DNA of 64,000 bases from Heligmosomoides polygyrus polygyrus (taxonomy: Eukaryota > Nematoda > Chromadorea > Rhabditida > Heligmosomidae): positions 52,002,676-52,066,675 of the forward strand of contig OX377205.1 of the NCBI GenBank assembly GCA_947396885.1, written 5' to 3'. A program made the position numbers and the translations under genes. Below the pieces are notes generated by a model. That model was given only the letters and a program-made list of their open reading frames with translations. It was not told the DNA's origin and searched no databases. Below, in pieces: positions 10,380 to 21,779 of the stretch (position 1 is the first letter of the stretch; each line of letters opens with the position of its first letter).

Positions 10380-10600
10380 TTCGAGCGGCATGAAACTTTA
10401 ACCCTGGGGGTAGTCTAGGTCGCTGAACACGAATCTGAAGTTGACCAATCGATATCGATCGACATTATCGATTATTGTGGGTGACGTTCAAGCGGCACGA
10501 AGCTTCAGCCGCGGGGGTAATCAAGGTCGCTGAACACGAATCCGAAGTTCGTTTTTGAACTGTCGATCGCCATCAATCGATATTGGGGAAATAAGCGTTT
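10380..10600 (+). repeat. Tandem repeat of about 115 bp, two copies, ATCGAT-rich
   Basis: Two diverged units follow LINE A. Each runs GTGGATGTCGTTCGAGCGGC (or a variant), then GTCGCTGAACACGAAT, then an ATCGAT-rich block. The ATCGAT block at 10447-10476 also occurs at 6609-6640 and 58562-58590. Confidence 0.7.
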
Positions 10601-10689
10601 TTGTGGATGCCGTCCATTTTTCGCTTTTTTCTAACTTGCCCTAATCGACGTAGTTAAGATGCCCTTCCTGAGGAAACCATGACATAGGT

Positions 10690-11160
10690 AGCAGCTATAA
10701 TTGATGATGAGAAGTTATTGCCACGGCAAAGCCGTCAAGAAGCCGTCGGTGCGGCCGAAAGGCCGCACGGATCCCCGCAGACTTTTGCGGCGTCGCCGCT
10801 GCCCTATGCTTAACCATAGGGCAGAGACGCAGAGCTCGCCTCCAGCGGCACCGGCGCCGTCGCTGGCGGAAATGACTTGAATCATTCCACCCGGCGGCGC
10901 CGCTCCAGCGTCTGTCTGTCTGCGCTCTGCGCTCTGCCCTTTCGCGGCGGGATCCAGAGCGGAGACGGTCGATGCGGGCGCGCGATCGTCATCGGGGCGC
11001 GTTATTGTTAAGCACCAGTCGGTCCCGACTAGAAACAGTACAGTACCTCGCCGTCACCGCTCCCACTGATGATGAGTCAAGCCGCTGAGCGGCGCCGCTC
11101 AGCGGTTTCGCCGTTCGCCGTCGCAGCTCGGCGGCGCCGCTGAGCGGCGCCGCAGAAGTC
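10690..11160. repeat. GC-rich, self-complementary repeat DNA
   Basis: The stretch is rich in short palindromes such as GCGGCGCCGC and GCCGCTGAGCGGC. An inverted pair GCCCTATG / CATAGGGC lies on either side of a central TTAA at about 10801-10822. It resembles decayed GC-rich inverted-repeat transposons of the type seen better at 38186-38544 and 53509-53830, but no clean ends or target duplication could be set. Confidence 0.4.
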
Positions 11161-11164
11161 TGTG

Positions 11165-11280
11165 GCGGCCTTTAGGGATATGGGGGTTTGGTTGCCCTGA
11201 GTGGGAAATCCGAACCAAGAACCTGGTCGGGCGGATGCGACAGCCGGCGCCTCCGAATGCACTCCACGTGCCCCATCGCA
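11165..11280 (-). repeat. SINE family 1, 5' fragment (old copy)
   Basis: On the minus strand it shows the head of the family: a GGGGCACGTGGAGTGC start, then GGTTCTTGGTTCGGATTTCCC with the B-box-like GGTTCGGATT. The 3' half is absent. It is more diverged than the full copies at 16762, 24689, 32000 and 49613. Confidence 0.6.
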
Positions 11281-11878
11281 TGACACACGGAAAACCTCCT
11301 TATTTCTTCATCCTATTATATAAAGCAGAGAGGCATGAATCACTGACGGGAGACGTCTGTCGCTTTCCGCCGACATTCTGCCGACAGCCGTCGCTAGACC
11401 CAGCCGTTCGTCGTATCGCCGCCGCCAACCGTAAACACCACAACATGGCAGCATGGCAGGCAGCCATGACCGCCGGTGTTTACTACCCAGGCAGCCATGA
11501 CCGCCGCTGTTGACTATCACGACGCTGCCACTGCCGGGTGGTCACCAAAGAACACCCACTGGATGAGGTTTCGCAAGGCGTCATCGCGGCTATGACGAGC
11601 CGCCGCTGCCGGGTTCAGACAACACGTGCAGCGTTGCGGTAGAGGTCTGCGACGCGGCGCTACTCACACTTGCGTCCTTGGCTCACACTTCGATCTGGCA
11701 ATCAATATCCTATTACCTGGATCAAGCAGTCAGTATCGCTCGGTGTTATCGATTTTTTGAACGCGATACTGAATTTCCCTCAGGTGCAGTGAAGGAATGA
11801 AAAAGGTCCCAATTTTCTGCAGTGCTTTGACCAATTTCCATTAGCACTGTATGCAGAGGAGGACAGTATTTTTGTCCC

Positions 11879-12301
11879 AAGTCACCTCTTCCGAAGATCG
11901 TCACACGTCGTCGCATAAGGCACGGCGGCTGGACGGAAACGGTCAGGCGTTCGGTTAGGCCTGACGAGCTGCAATAGGTTGTGAACACGACTACAGACGA
12001 AGCAGGAGTGCTGCGGGCGCTTTCTTTAATACTATACAGGGATGTGAGTGATGGACAGCAAGGCATCAATCTGTAGCATTCGTTCGTTTCTACGTGTTCG
12101 ACTTCGACGCTAGGGATGCTTCCTTACCCAGCGTTGGTTGCCGGCGAAGCCGGCGACGGACGCTGGGTGAGTAAGGAATCCCATCTAGGTTTGGGCTCCG
12201 TTCTCAGCGTGGCCCACCATACCCGAAGCCGGCGAAGCCGGCAAGCCTGGCGTGGCCCGCACATCCAGCGTCAGTCGCCGGCGAAGCCGGCGACGGACGC
12301 T
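11879..12301 (+). repeat. Hairpin-bearing dispersed repeat, copy 1
   Basis: Aligns with 59834-60283. The shared part includes GAGCTGCAATAGG, GGATGCTTCCTTACCCAGCG and modules of GCCGGCGAAGCCGGC. Three GC-rich hairpin modules lie at the 3' end; the first (12119-12179) folds TTCCTTACCCAGCGT against its complement. It has no coding capacity, so it is likely a non-autonomous element. The ends and target duplication are not defined. Confidence 0.7.
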
Positions 12302-12381
12302 GATTTTGAAATAAGCGCGAGAATATTCCAGCTGCAGACAGATGGGATTGAAAGGGTACTATCATATTTTTGACGCCCTGT

Positions 12382-12384
<3 letters not shown>

Positions 12385-12428
<44 letters not shown>
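12385..12428. repeat. AT dinucleotide microsatellite
   Basis: An uninterrupted run of alternating A and T lies directly left of the TIR element that starts at 12450. Confidence 0.9.
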
Positions 12429-12432
<4 letters not shown>

Positions 12433-12449
12433 TTATATATATGTATATA

Positions 12450-13725
12450 CAGGGTGGCCCATAAGTCCTGCAACAAAAACATAGGCGTATAAAAAGGCTA
12501 AGAATGCACTAAATTTGGTACATTTTTAAGCCATGTTTGCCCATGGTTTGTAGATTATGGGGGAGCGGTATTGTTCATAAGGGACCACTCCTGGATTGAT
12601 AAGAGCTTTCAGATCGTGTGGGTTGCTTTGCAGCTCACGTCGCAGCCCCTCTTACGGAGTTTTACTTCTTATTCGTTCCAAAAAATATATTGAACAATAG
12701 CTTTCCCAGGTTTTATAGAGCAAGACATTTTCTTTAAGATGGTTAATAAACAAAGATTGAAAATCTAAAGATTCAGGAATTTCACAGCTAGTCTTTCGCA
12801 GGTGCAATATTTTGCACTTGAACTGAGAACCGCTACCACGTCCTTTTCTTTTGCTGTTACAGGAATCGCTTTACCAGAATGTGCATTTTGCCTTTAAGCA
12901 GAGCGATTGAGTCTCTAGTATATGGTGTTAGGTTTTTGTTCCTATCAGGCGAACATTTTTATTGATTTTCACTATTTTTACACAAAAACCTATGGAGTGC
13001 GGGGAGACACTTTGGAAAATCGTGTATGACAAAAACTTGCCATGCGTGGCCGTTGTTTTTATATCATCAGGTTCTCGCAAAGGTAGCATTAAACGCACTA
13101 TTATTTTGACCTTTCTGGGATCGCTCAACTTTGAGAAATTTTTCATCAAATGAGGCAGAGGTTGAATACCCATTTCGAACGACGCCCTCCAACTGAGCTT
13201 ACAAATTTTTCCTTCTACTCTTTTCTCCTCATAGCTGAGTCTTAATCTCACTTGCAGACTTGTAGAGCTTTCCTTGTGGTTTTCTAGAAACAACATATTG
13301 CTTAGTAATAGATTACGCACACGGCTGAATATTGAATTTGGTCCAGCTGGTTGCTGCATCCTGTATGATCAGAAAATTAATAGCGTTCTTCTACTGTAAT
13401 TCAGATCCGTTCATCCAATGTTCACTCTTGAGAAGCCTTTGCACTGTGCTACACAATACCATCATACTGCATGCTCAACAACCAATCTTCCGAAATTTAG
13501 TCACATCGGAACGGAAGCGCCCCACCACGGGCCAGAGAAGAATTTTCGGTAGTTTTACGTTAGAGCGCATTACTTTGTAATAAGAGCAGCTACAACCATG
13601 ATACTTTCCAGAAGTATAGCACTAAGTATATGCTACATAAATGTTGGTATGCGGTTTTTTTGCAATTGGAAAAAGACAACCAATAAGGTCTCCTAATTTT
13701 GTTGCAGGACTTATGGGCCACCCTG
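12450..13725. mobile_element. 1.28-kb TIR DNA transposon, TA-flanked, transposase not recognisable
   Basis: Perfect 29-bp terminal inverted repeats begin CAGGGTGGCCCATAAGTCC at 12450, with the mirror image ending at 13725. TA lies at 12448-12449 and 13726-13727. Length and TA duplication fit Tc1/mariner. The interior has only a 143-codon minus frame (12928-13359) with no transposase motif, so it is either a non-autonomous derivative or very decayed inside. The perfect TIRs argue for recent mobilisation by a transposase from elsewhere. Confidence 0.85.
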
Positions 13726-13731
13726 TATATA

Positions 13732-14612
13732 CTGCAAAATTGCGCCTAGACATTTAAAATTTTGTCACTTTTTTCCGTAATGTTTCTGCTTTACTCGCCT
13801 GAGATATGTTGACTGAACATTGTGGAATCCATACGTATTTGAGTACAAAAGGTCGGCGGACGAAGAAGAAGGGAATGGGAGTTGTAAAAGGTTGCTGCAT
13901 GGATTCACGGTGGCACGCGCTCTAGACATCCTCTTTAGCGATGAAAAGATTTTCACGTTGAAACCAGTCTTCAACTCCCAAAATAAGAGGATTACTGGGG
14001 ACTCGCTTGCTGATGCTACCGCTAAAAGACGACTTTAGTAAAGTGCGAAACAGTCTCACTCCATTGTGGTTTGGGGAAGAGACACATCTTCAGAAAAACT
14101 CTAACAGTTTTCGTCGAAGCTTGCGTGAAAATCAACGCAGCGGTTTGCAAGGATATCCTGGAAAAAGTTCTCAAGCCGTGGGCGGATTCCCGTTTCGGAG
14201 CGCTTTCAACAAGAGGACAGTTGCGCCGAGTAACTGCCTGACTTCATCACACACGACAAATGGCCTTCCAGTTCTCCGTACCCTAACCCGATGAATTATT
14301 CTGTAAAGGCCATCTCAGAGAAAAAGATCATCTACCAGACACCCAAATTTGGAGTCTCTTAAAGAAGCGCTTTTGAAATCCTGGGACGAAATTGATGAGC
14401 CGTACCTGCGTGCTACATGCACGCAGGTACGGCTCATCAATTTCGTGGAATGTCTGAAGGGCGTGTGGAGGCTGAAGGTGATCGTTTTGAAAACTGTTAG
14501 CATGCTTTGAATTGCCATGATTGCAGTACATAAATTTGATAGTTAGACTTGATCTGCAAAGTTTCAAAAATGCCATTGAATTTTTAGAGCACGGGTAATT
14601 TTGCCGCATCCT
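13732..14612 (+). pseudogene. Dead maT/Tc1-type transposon with transposase remnant
   Basis: The plus frame at about 13920-14010 reads ILFSDEKIFTLKPVFNSQN, a first-catalytic-Asp block of nematode maT-type Tc1/mariner transposases. Out-of-frame pieces follow: GKSSQAVG, then DFITHDKWPSSSP and NPMNYSV around the third catalytic region. Many stops and shifts are present, and the N-terminal DNA-binding part is missing. The right end carries a TIR reading, on the minus strand, TACAGGATGCGGCAAAATTA. The left end keeps only ACTGCAAAATTGCGCC, directly abutting the 12450-13725 element. Confidence 0.75.
14386..14446. repeat. Perfect 61-nt palindrome (28-bp arms, 5-nt loop)
   Basis: The arm ACGAAATTGATGAGCCGTAC... 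at 14386-14413 is repeated exactly in reverse complement at 14419-14446 around the loop TACAT. It lies inside the dead transposase reading frame, so it is not an original transposon end. Confidence 0.95.
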
Positions 14613-14619
14613 GTAATGT

Positions 14620-16760
14620 TTTTTTTAATAACTAGTGGTACATTGTGTGAGGTTCTAACATGATTTCGAAGACGCTCAGTCTGATTTGAAGGAAGTCTAA
14701 TTCGAGCTGAGAGGAATGCAATTTGAATTGAATACGGTTCAAACTGATTCTTAAAAAACCCACTCGGAACGCATTAAGTTGACGTTATGTATAAACGGTT
14801 ATAATGACATAGTTAAGCATCCAATGATCAGCGAAAGGTTAACTAGCAATAATGCTAGATGCATTCAGATGCTCTATTAGTCGTAGACTGTGAGGTGCAC
14901 TGGTTATCCGATAGAAACATCAGTGGTTAATTCTTTCCATGTGGGTCAGTAGCTGCTCGAGCAAGCAGACTAGCGGTGATTAAAGGAGAGAATACGGATT
15001 CGCGAATGGTCGTCTTCTTTTCTGTACAGACGACTTCTATGCCTTTCCGTCGGCTAGAGTGGAAAGATCCCGGACAGTTTGAACTCGAGGTGCCTGGCCA
15101 GAACACGACCGGAAGGAAAGTGAGGAACAGACTCGTGGTGGTGAATTTATTTTCCAGTGATTTCTAGTGTTTACTATCCCCCAAAGAGCAGGTTTGATGA
15201 GATACGGCAGCAATTTCAACGGCAGACAAACAGTTAAGCAGAGAGGAGAAACGAACTCGAGTCTCCTGTGCACAAGGCGGTATCCCCTGCTTCGGGTTCA
15301 CATCAGAACGTCAACAAAAAAAAAACAGTATCAAACGGGAAATGGCGATGAGCTGTGGGAGGAGACCCTTAACAGTGACCTCGTGCTTAAACCAAGTTGC
15401 GCCACGCCACGAGGGCACCTGCTGTTTGTGGATGAAAGATCTGTCTTGCGAAAATTCACGATTTGCGGCGACCCAAAATATCGCAGATGGTGAACCATTA
15501 AAAAATTTCCAAAAATCGCTGCAAAACGTAAAATCGTAAATCACAATTACCACTTCCCTGGTGGTAAGGTATAAGAGAGCGAGGCAATGACCCTAATTGT
15601 GGATGGTCAGCTCCTCACAAACTAGACTGCACCTACTGGTATCCATCGTTTCAGGATGTTTCACACCAGGTTTTCAGCAGTGATACACTGAGTTCATTCG
15701 CTCATACATTCCTTGAAATCATCACTATTATAACGAGCAGATAGCGTCTAATGGTAAACAGCAAAAGGCGAATTACTGCAAGAAGTACTGCACACAGGTG
15801 TCCGTGACATACTTTTGCTGCAGACTTCATTACAGTGAGGCATTTTTTATGTACGATAAGCGGAAAGGATCACCTCACAAGCGTGACCACCTGCTCCCTA
15901 GTCCAGCTGCCGATGAAGTTCGAGTTGAGCGCAGTGCTGTTCACTCCCATTCATTCTGCGCTTACTCGCGACGGTAATCTGCAACAGGAAGGTTAGTACC
16001 GAGGCCTTGTTTGCGGTGGTGGCAGATCAGCACGGGCAGAGGACCGCGACAGAGCTCCACAGCATGCGCTGGAGAAAGGAGAACAGGAACTGGCTGGCAT
16101 GTCCAATTGCTGAAAACGATAGCGATCCGCACGGGAAGCAGCCTCACAGACCGCTCAAGGAGGTGCCACGAGCATCGATTCCAGTATCAAATTTCGATGC
16201 ATTTCCGGGCACTCAGCGAAGGGCTGCAAAGAATTGGACAGGACGTCACAGAGATAGGAGGTCGTTGTCCACTGGACTGAGGAGCACCAAACCAGGGCCA
16301 ATATCGACTTCAGTCTCAAGCTGCAAAGAGAACAAACGGGAGTTGTATCTGAGGAGGCGGAGCAGCTGATTTGTGAATCGACTGGGTGAGCTCGGTGGAG
16401 CCTTCGTTTTCTCTGCTCACGAGCGATGAGTGAATAGACAGGTGGCCGAGGGGAAATACGGCTTCGATGAGTAGCGCTTAACTGCATCATCCTTGAGAAT
16501 GCACCGACGGAACGGTTCACAGCACACTGCGAAGGGTATGCGGATTAGCACAGCGCAATCCCCCTTCCCAAACTTGCAAAGTGTCGGCCTAACCTAGAAA
16601 TACCGCTCGACTTGCCACCGCTGCACTGCCATCAAGGCTTTTTTAAATGGACAGCCATTTGTTGGGAAGAACGTTCCCCTGGGCTCGCGTCCGTTGGCTA
16701 CAACCCTAAAGGATGATCAACAGAAAAACCTTATCACCTTTTGAATGTTCTTGAAAATCT
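14620..16760. other. No recognisable gene
   Basis: There are several frames of 60-120 codons. The one near 16150-16280 contains HFRALSEGLQRIGQDV and looks mildly protein-like, but I found no family match or paired splice sites. No strong repeats. Confidence 0.4.
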
Positions 16761-16761
16761 A

Positions 16762-17058
16762 AGATAAGATAAAGATAAAGAACGGCGTTACTCAATCCCT
16801 TCTGGGATGCGCTAGCGCATTCTACTTCTACGGGATGTCGTGGAGGCGACATGAATGCGTATTTGGCCAAACAATGACTTGCGGTGGCCAGCCGATGAAC
16901 AAGTCAGCGCTCTATCCTTCCCAGACAAGTCTGGTACCAATTCACCGACCCCGGAGGGATGGAAGGCTTGGTTGGCCTGGGCGGGAAATCCGAACCAGGA
17001 ACCTGGTATCGGGTGCACGCGACAGTCGCGCCTCCTACGACTGCGCTACACGCGCCCC
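16762..17058 (-). mobile_element. SINE family 1, full-length copy
   Basis: A 297-bp tRNA-derived SINE on the minus strand, flanked by an exact 11-bp target duplication TTGAAAATCTA at 16751-16761 and 17059-17069. In its own orientation it starts GGGGCGCGTGTAGCGCAGTC (A-box TAGCGCAGTCGG), then the B-box region GGTTCGGATTTCC. A body containing GACTTGTCTGGGAAGG and GACTTGTTCATCGGCTGGCC follows, and it ends in a short pyrimidine-rich TTATC tail. Confidence 0.92.
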
Positions 17059-17639
17059 TTGAAAATCTAGCCCTTCTAAATAGCTAAATTCAAGTTTTAT
17101 GGCCCACTTTGAAAAGCAGCAAAGCGAAAATTTTTATGGTTTGATGACGCTGAGATCGCACCTTGCACCCCCATCACATCACATCTTGAGATGAGCGAAA
17201 CCTTCGATACCCACTTTATTTTTGGAATAATAATAAGAACTATGATTGCTCAGACAGTCTTGAAGCCTTAGGTTAAGTGGAGAACCGTGGATGACGGCAC
17301 AATCGAGCAATTACCCGCACGGCTTCCCTATCAATCGTACTTATGAATCTGTTATCGCATCTCTGATATCAAGTTGAACACTCTGGAACACACGCGAATT
17401 TTTCGCCAGTCGTAACGTGATCCATGGCCTCCCACTGCTAATCAATTTTGCAGAATGTCACAGAAAAGGCGAAGTTGCATGCGTAGTTTTTTTTTTGTTG
17501 CAATTGTGCCCAACCCGGGCAAGACCTCGTTTGTTGTTTGACTGCAAATTTTAACGCAAACGGATTTCAAAATCGAGCGAAAAATTCGCTCGCATGTTGG
17601 TCCAGTTATTCTCGAAATGTTTGAGCTTAGTAAGTGACC

Positions 17640-18680
17640 AACAACACTCTTTACACCAAATGACTGAAATGGTCTGATCAGATGCGCTCTGCTGCTTACC
17701 CGAACGTCAATAATTTAATTCGGTCATTACTTTGAAGAGGTAGAAAATGTGAAATGCGGACTATTCCGAAAATGATCGTTACCGTTAGGAAGCGATTCAA
17801 GTGGTCCTTGAACGGAGACGATCGTCTTGAAGACCAGCCACTTCTCTTGTAGCAGCGGTGCTGAATAGATTCGGAAGCTCTGGAAGCACTGCGTACACCA
17901 ACCCCATAACGAGCTCCGTCAGGCCACTATGGGTTGCTCGCAGCAATCGTTCTCTCGACTCCTTTCCTTCCCGGACAAGGCGGATAAAATGTGCCGCAAT
18001 GCGTTACGCCTATGTTATACTTTGGCGACGCTACTATCGGCGACGTCGGCGGCAGTGTTGAGCGGGTGTTACGCAGTGCGTAGCAGCCCGCGCAACACTG
18101 TCGACGACGTCGCCGACAACAGCGTCGCCGAAGTATAACATAGGCCTTACGCACACTGGGGGGTGTGGCCACTGCGCAACCCCAACCTCGAGGAAGTTGC
18201 TGCACACCATTCCGCTGGTCAGGGACAGCGATTTGCAATGCATGTCGAATTATCCCTCGACATCTGATTGAAAGGTCTATGGGCAGAATCGTGGAGAAGA
18301 TCCACATGGTGGCGGAAAGGGATTCCGAAGAAAGGGACTATTGGATCTCTGAGCAATTTTGAAGGAACGATCTACAGAGGGAATTCCAAGTCAGCAATCT
18401 GGAGGTAGTGATCTCCACCTGGTGCAGCTAGAGCGGATTCATGCCGACCTAGGTCGAAAGCGGCAGGTAATGGCCAACAAAAATTAGGTCCTGCGCAGCC
18501 GGACAACGCCCCCTGAACAAGCGAAGGAAGAAGTGAAGGAATTGGACTACGCTGAACACCCTCCTCATCCATTTTACAGCACCGATCTTGCACTATCCGA
18601 CTACATGCCCTCACTTCTCACGCGATGGCACACTTTTTACAAGGGCGAATATTCGTATTAAGTTTTTAACGAAATATGAA
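17640..18680 (+). pseudogene. Mariner relic split by a MITE
   Basis: Near 18490-18610, shifted plus frames give DNAP, AKEEVKELDYAEHPPHPFYS and TDLALSDYMPS. These match the second and third catalytic aspartates of mariner with the usual spacing. A weaker N-terminal DNA-binding remnant (KRFKWSLNGDDRLEDQP) lies near 17785-17850. A 140-bp TTA-type MITE (18007-18146) is inserted between them. Frameshifts and stops throughout; no TIRs identified. Confidence 0.65.
18007..18146. mobile_element. 140-bp palindromic MITE, TTA target duplication (Harbinger-type)
   Basis: Inverted ends read CGCCTATGTTATACTTTGGC and, on the other strand, GGCCTATGTTATACTTCGGC. TTA flanks both sides at 18004-18006 and 18147-18149. 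The whole unit is nearly self-complementary and GC-rich. A 3-bp TTA duplication and ends starting GGCC fit PIF/Harbinger MITEs. Confidence 0.82.
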
Positions 18681-18699
18681 GGTAAATCCGGTAAATCGT

Positions 18700-20650
18700 T
18701 AATCGTCAAACGCACACCCCTGGAACAAAACTCTGAATAACTGAACATCGTTGCAAAGTAAACAGCTACACACTAAGCAACACCTCATCCGTTTAATAAG
18801 TTTTCACAAACACTTGTTGGACGTGATAAATTCAATAACTACACGAATGAGGTCCAAAGCTCCAGGCCATCTAAATGACCATCTTCTCGATTTTCGATCA
18901 TTCTTCTTTCTTGAGTGGTTTTACCACCTTCGGCAGGAACTCCATCTCTCAGCTTCTGTTCTCAGTATTCTTAAGCGACCCTGCTAGACATGCATAGTGC
19001 AAAAAAGCATAAAACTAAAGATGTCGGAAGAGAAGTTCGCTTGAATACTGAAGAAAAGAAAAAAGAAACTGCGTCATGTAATACGGAATTCTTCGCTCGG
19101 TCTGATGGAATAATTTGTGTTCCATCTATGCTTAGTAATTGTGTTTCTTCGAGGACTTATTGAAGTACGTCGAACGAGGATTTCCGAGCGCTATTTTATT
19201 TCAACTTCAAATCCAATGCGCAGTGGAAACAACCCGGCGAATCAACCACGTGTGGGACAGAATAAAGCTGTGCAACGGTGATGCGAGAAATTTTGCTCTC
19301 GAAATTTCAACCTCGAAGAGGCAGACCCACAGCAGTCCAGGGCGTCGATTTGAAGGCCTTCGTATCAGCTGAATCCATCGCAAACAGTCGTGAGACTGCG
19401 GAAGATCTAGGAGCCAGTAAAAAAGATGAAAGATGAAAAAGATGATCTCGGAAAGATGAAAAAGCTCGATAAGTGGGTGCCCCCGCGCTGGAAAAGCGAA
19501 ACTCGGCAATGCTTCCGTGGGTATGTTCTGACCCCGCACCCTTTTCGAAATCGTTGAGTGTACAGCTGCGGCAGGTCCGCATTGCCTCTTCCAGGTGAAG
19601 TGTAACTACCCCAGCAGCGAAGTGGAGAAGATGGGAGTGGAGAGAACCGGAGAAGTAGGACGCTCCGCGAGGCGGCGCAGCCATTGAGCTCGTGTTCAGC
19701 GGCGCGTGGTATTCTGGGATTAGCTGGACGACCGGACAAAGGTCGGGACGAAGCGTTCTAGGAATGCTCAGCCGGCCATTACTCTTCTGAGAAGAAATTT
19801 GACTTTCCTCGACGGCAACAGCATTCCGAGGGCGCACGACACGCGGATAAATGGACGACTCGGAAAGCGAATTTTAGTTCTTCACAGCACAGGAAACTGC
19901 GCATTTCAAACCGGAAAATCTCAGAATAAAATCACTCAATGAGGTTACTTAACAGAATAACTGCTACAGTAGCTGTAGGAGTAGTCGTGGTGGCTGGTTT
20001 CTAATTCATCGAAGTGGAGAACTGACCGGGAGGACAGAGATCGCCCATAAGCGAGTCTGAATTATTTCTGGCTCTGTTTCTTATGAATTTATGCAGAAAT
20101 GTTTGACTCTCGCCTAAATTGGCTCACATGTTCAAATCGGCTTTTGATTTGCCAACGCAGTCATCTCCATATCCCGAAAAAATATTCGAGTAGCAACCCT
20201 ACCAAAAGAGCGACATCGTAGAATCCAGAGAAGAACGGGCCTTAAGTCGGGTCGTTTGGATCCACCGGCTTTTTTTTTTAAAGAAGCGATGTGCAACATC
20301 AAATTCCGTCTGAGCGCCACGCTTCGCTCATACATGAATCAATCTATCTATCCATCTATTGGGCTGGCGGAAACGTGTCCCGCCACTTTTACAGCACGGC
20401 TTTCAAGCTTATTTATCCTCTTCAACACAGTCATCAGTTAGCAAACATGTGGACCACCATAATCGATGACATATTCCCAGACACTCGTTGCGTCCCAGCC
20501 GCGTCCCATTACCGTCTCGTGAATTTTCTACGTCGCGGACAGGACGCTAGTCGCACTCGGCTGAGACGCAAAACGCGGCTCCGGCACTCACCGCTGGAGC
20601 GACAGGACGTCGCTACCAGCTCCAGTGAGCATGACTGTACGACAATAGTT
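18700..20650. other. No recognisable gene
   Basis: Overlapping minus frames at 19207-19837 and a plus frame at 20291-20656 lack family motifs and splice support. No large repeats seen. Confidence 0.4.
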
Positions 20651-20956
20651 TGGTAGTAATTTCTTATATTGTTCCCTGGTGCTATACTATTAATACTGTT
20701 AACACTATTAAATGAGAATATATTATATATTAAATATATTCAAACACAAAAAAACATTGTGTAAACATTACGATAACATTTTAAAATATTTGATTTTGAA
20801 AATTTTTAGAGAAAGTTAGTCCAAATTTTTCTTGAACAAAAAATTATTCTAACTGTCTTATTGAGATTGTAGCTTTACCTGCCTAAAGATCATTTCGATT
20901 AAGAAGAGCTCGCTTTGATTTTGAATGTCTTAAAGCTATTAGAAACTATAAATTGT

Positions 20957-20988
20957 ACACTCTTCTAAGCTACAGCTTAGAAGAGTGT
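20957..20988. repeat. Short perfect hairpin (15-bp arms, 2-nt loop)
   Basis: ACACTCTTCTAAGCT and its exact reverse complement are separated by AC. The surroundings (20660-21150) are AT-rich and hold no gene. The sequence may be a transposon remnant. Confidence 0.85.
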
Positions 20989-21604
20989 CCAATTTTGATT
21001 TGAAAAGTGTCCAATCCGACGTGAAAATGGCATATACAGACTACTGGCCAAAATTTGCATACATTTTGGTCGAAAGGTTCCAGAGGAATTTTCAAAAATT
21101 TGGCAAGGTGCAGAACTGACCATGAGTGGCGGGAAACTTGAAACCTAATAAGACCTACCACTATGTATGTAACTGAGTTTGCCCGTAACTAACGGTTAAG
21201 TGTTATTGTGTCTCTTGAGTTCTCTTGAAGTTCTCTATGGCAGCTATCACTGCATTAATCCCTCGTTGAGCCATAATCCGAATTCGAGGAATGCTGAGGA
21301 GAAGGGTTCACGACGACATTCACATCAACACCGCTCAAGCCATGTTCAGAAACACGACGAGAGGGATCGGTACTCTACCGAGTGTTTCCACGAGAAGTGT
21401 CTTCATAGCAAATCTGAGCAAACAGATCGAAACTCATGAAGAGAACGCCTTCACCTAGCAAACAGTGTTATTGAGTGGAACTAGCAGTATGGAAAGGGGT
21501 TGCTGACAAACCTCTAAAAGGAGTAGCTGTGCTGAACAAGCTAGGGGTAGCGCTGGACAGCGGTGAGAAGCGAAAGCACCATCCAGTCTCAGCTCCGCAG
21601 TACG

Positions 21605-21775
21605 CGTGTTATGCTTCTACGGGCTTATTGCTATTGTGGAATCAGCTTGATTTCGCAATTCGCCCACACGGAGACTTGTGGTGGCCTCCCGATAGGCAGG
21701 CCCATGTTGGATGAAGCCCAAACAAGTATGATACCACCTAAGAGGGGTGAGTGATTTGGTTCACCTGGAAGCGAA
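21605..21775 (-). repeat. SINE family 1, very diverged copy
   Basis: Blocks in family order, read on the plus strand, are CTTCTACGGG, GACTTGTGGTGGCC, ACAAGTATGATACCAC and TTGGTTCACCTGG. They match the minus-oriented SINE body with many substitutions. No target duplication or head remains. Confidence 0.45.
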
Positions 21776-21779
21776 CAGA

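Larger units (their letters stand above)
6600..10380 (+). mobile_element. LINE A: decayed CR1-like non-LTR retrotransposon
   Basis: In order, the element has ORF1 with a coiled coil and nucleic-acid-binding domain, an apurinic-type endonuclease, a reverse transcriptase and a C-terminal region. This is the layout of CR1-like LINEs. It carries at least one in-frame stop in the endonuclease, several frameshifts and a small deletion in RT. The 5' limit is uncertain; an ATCGAT-rich motif sits at 6609. The coding part ends at 10213, and an AT-rich 3' region runs to a GTAATAAATATATA stretch near 10360. The copy cannot move on its own. Confidence 0.85.

Noticed and set aside
19207..19837. Long overlapping minus-strand frames
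   Set aside because: No family motif, no splice support, and several frames are open at once, as expected of GC-balanced non-coding DNA.
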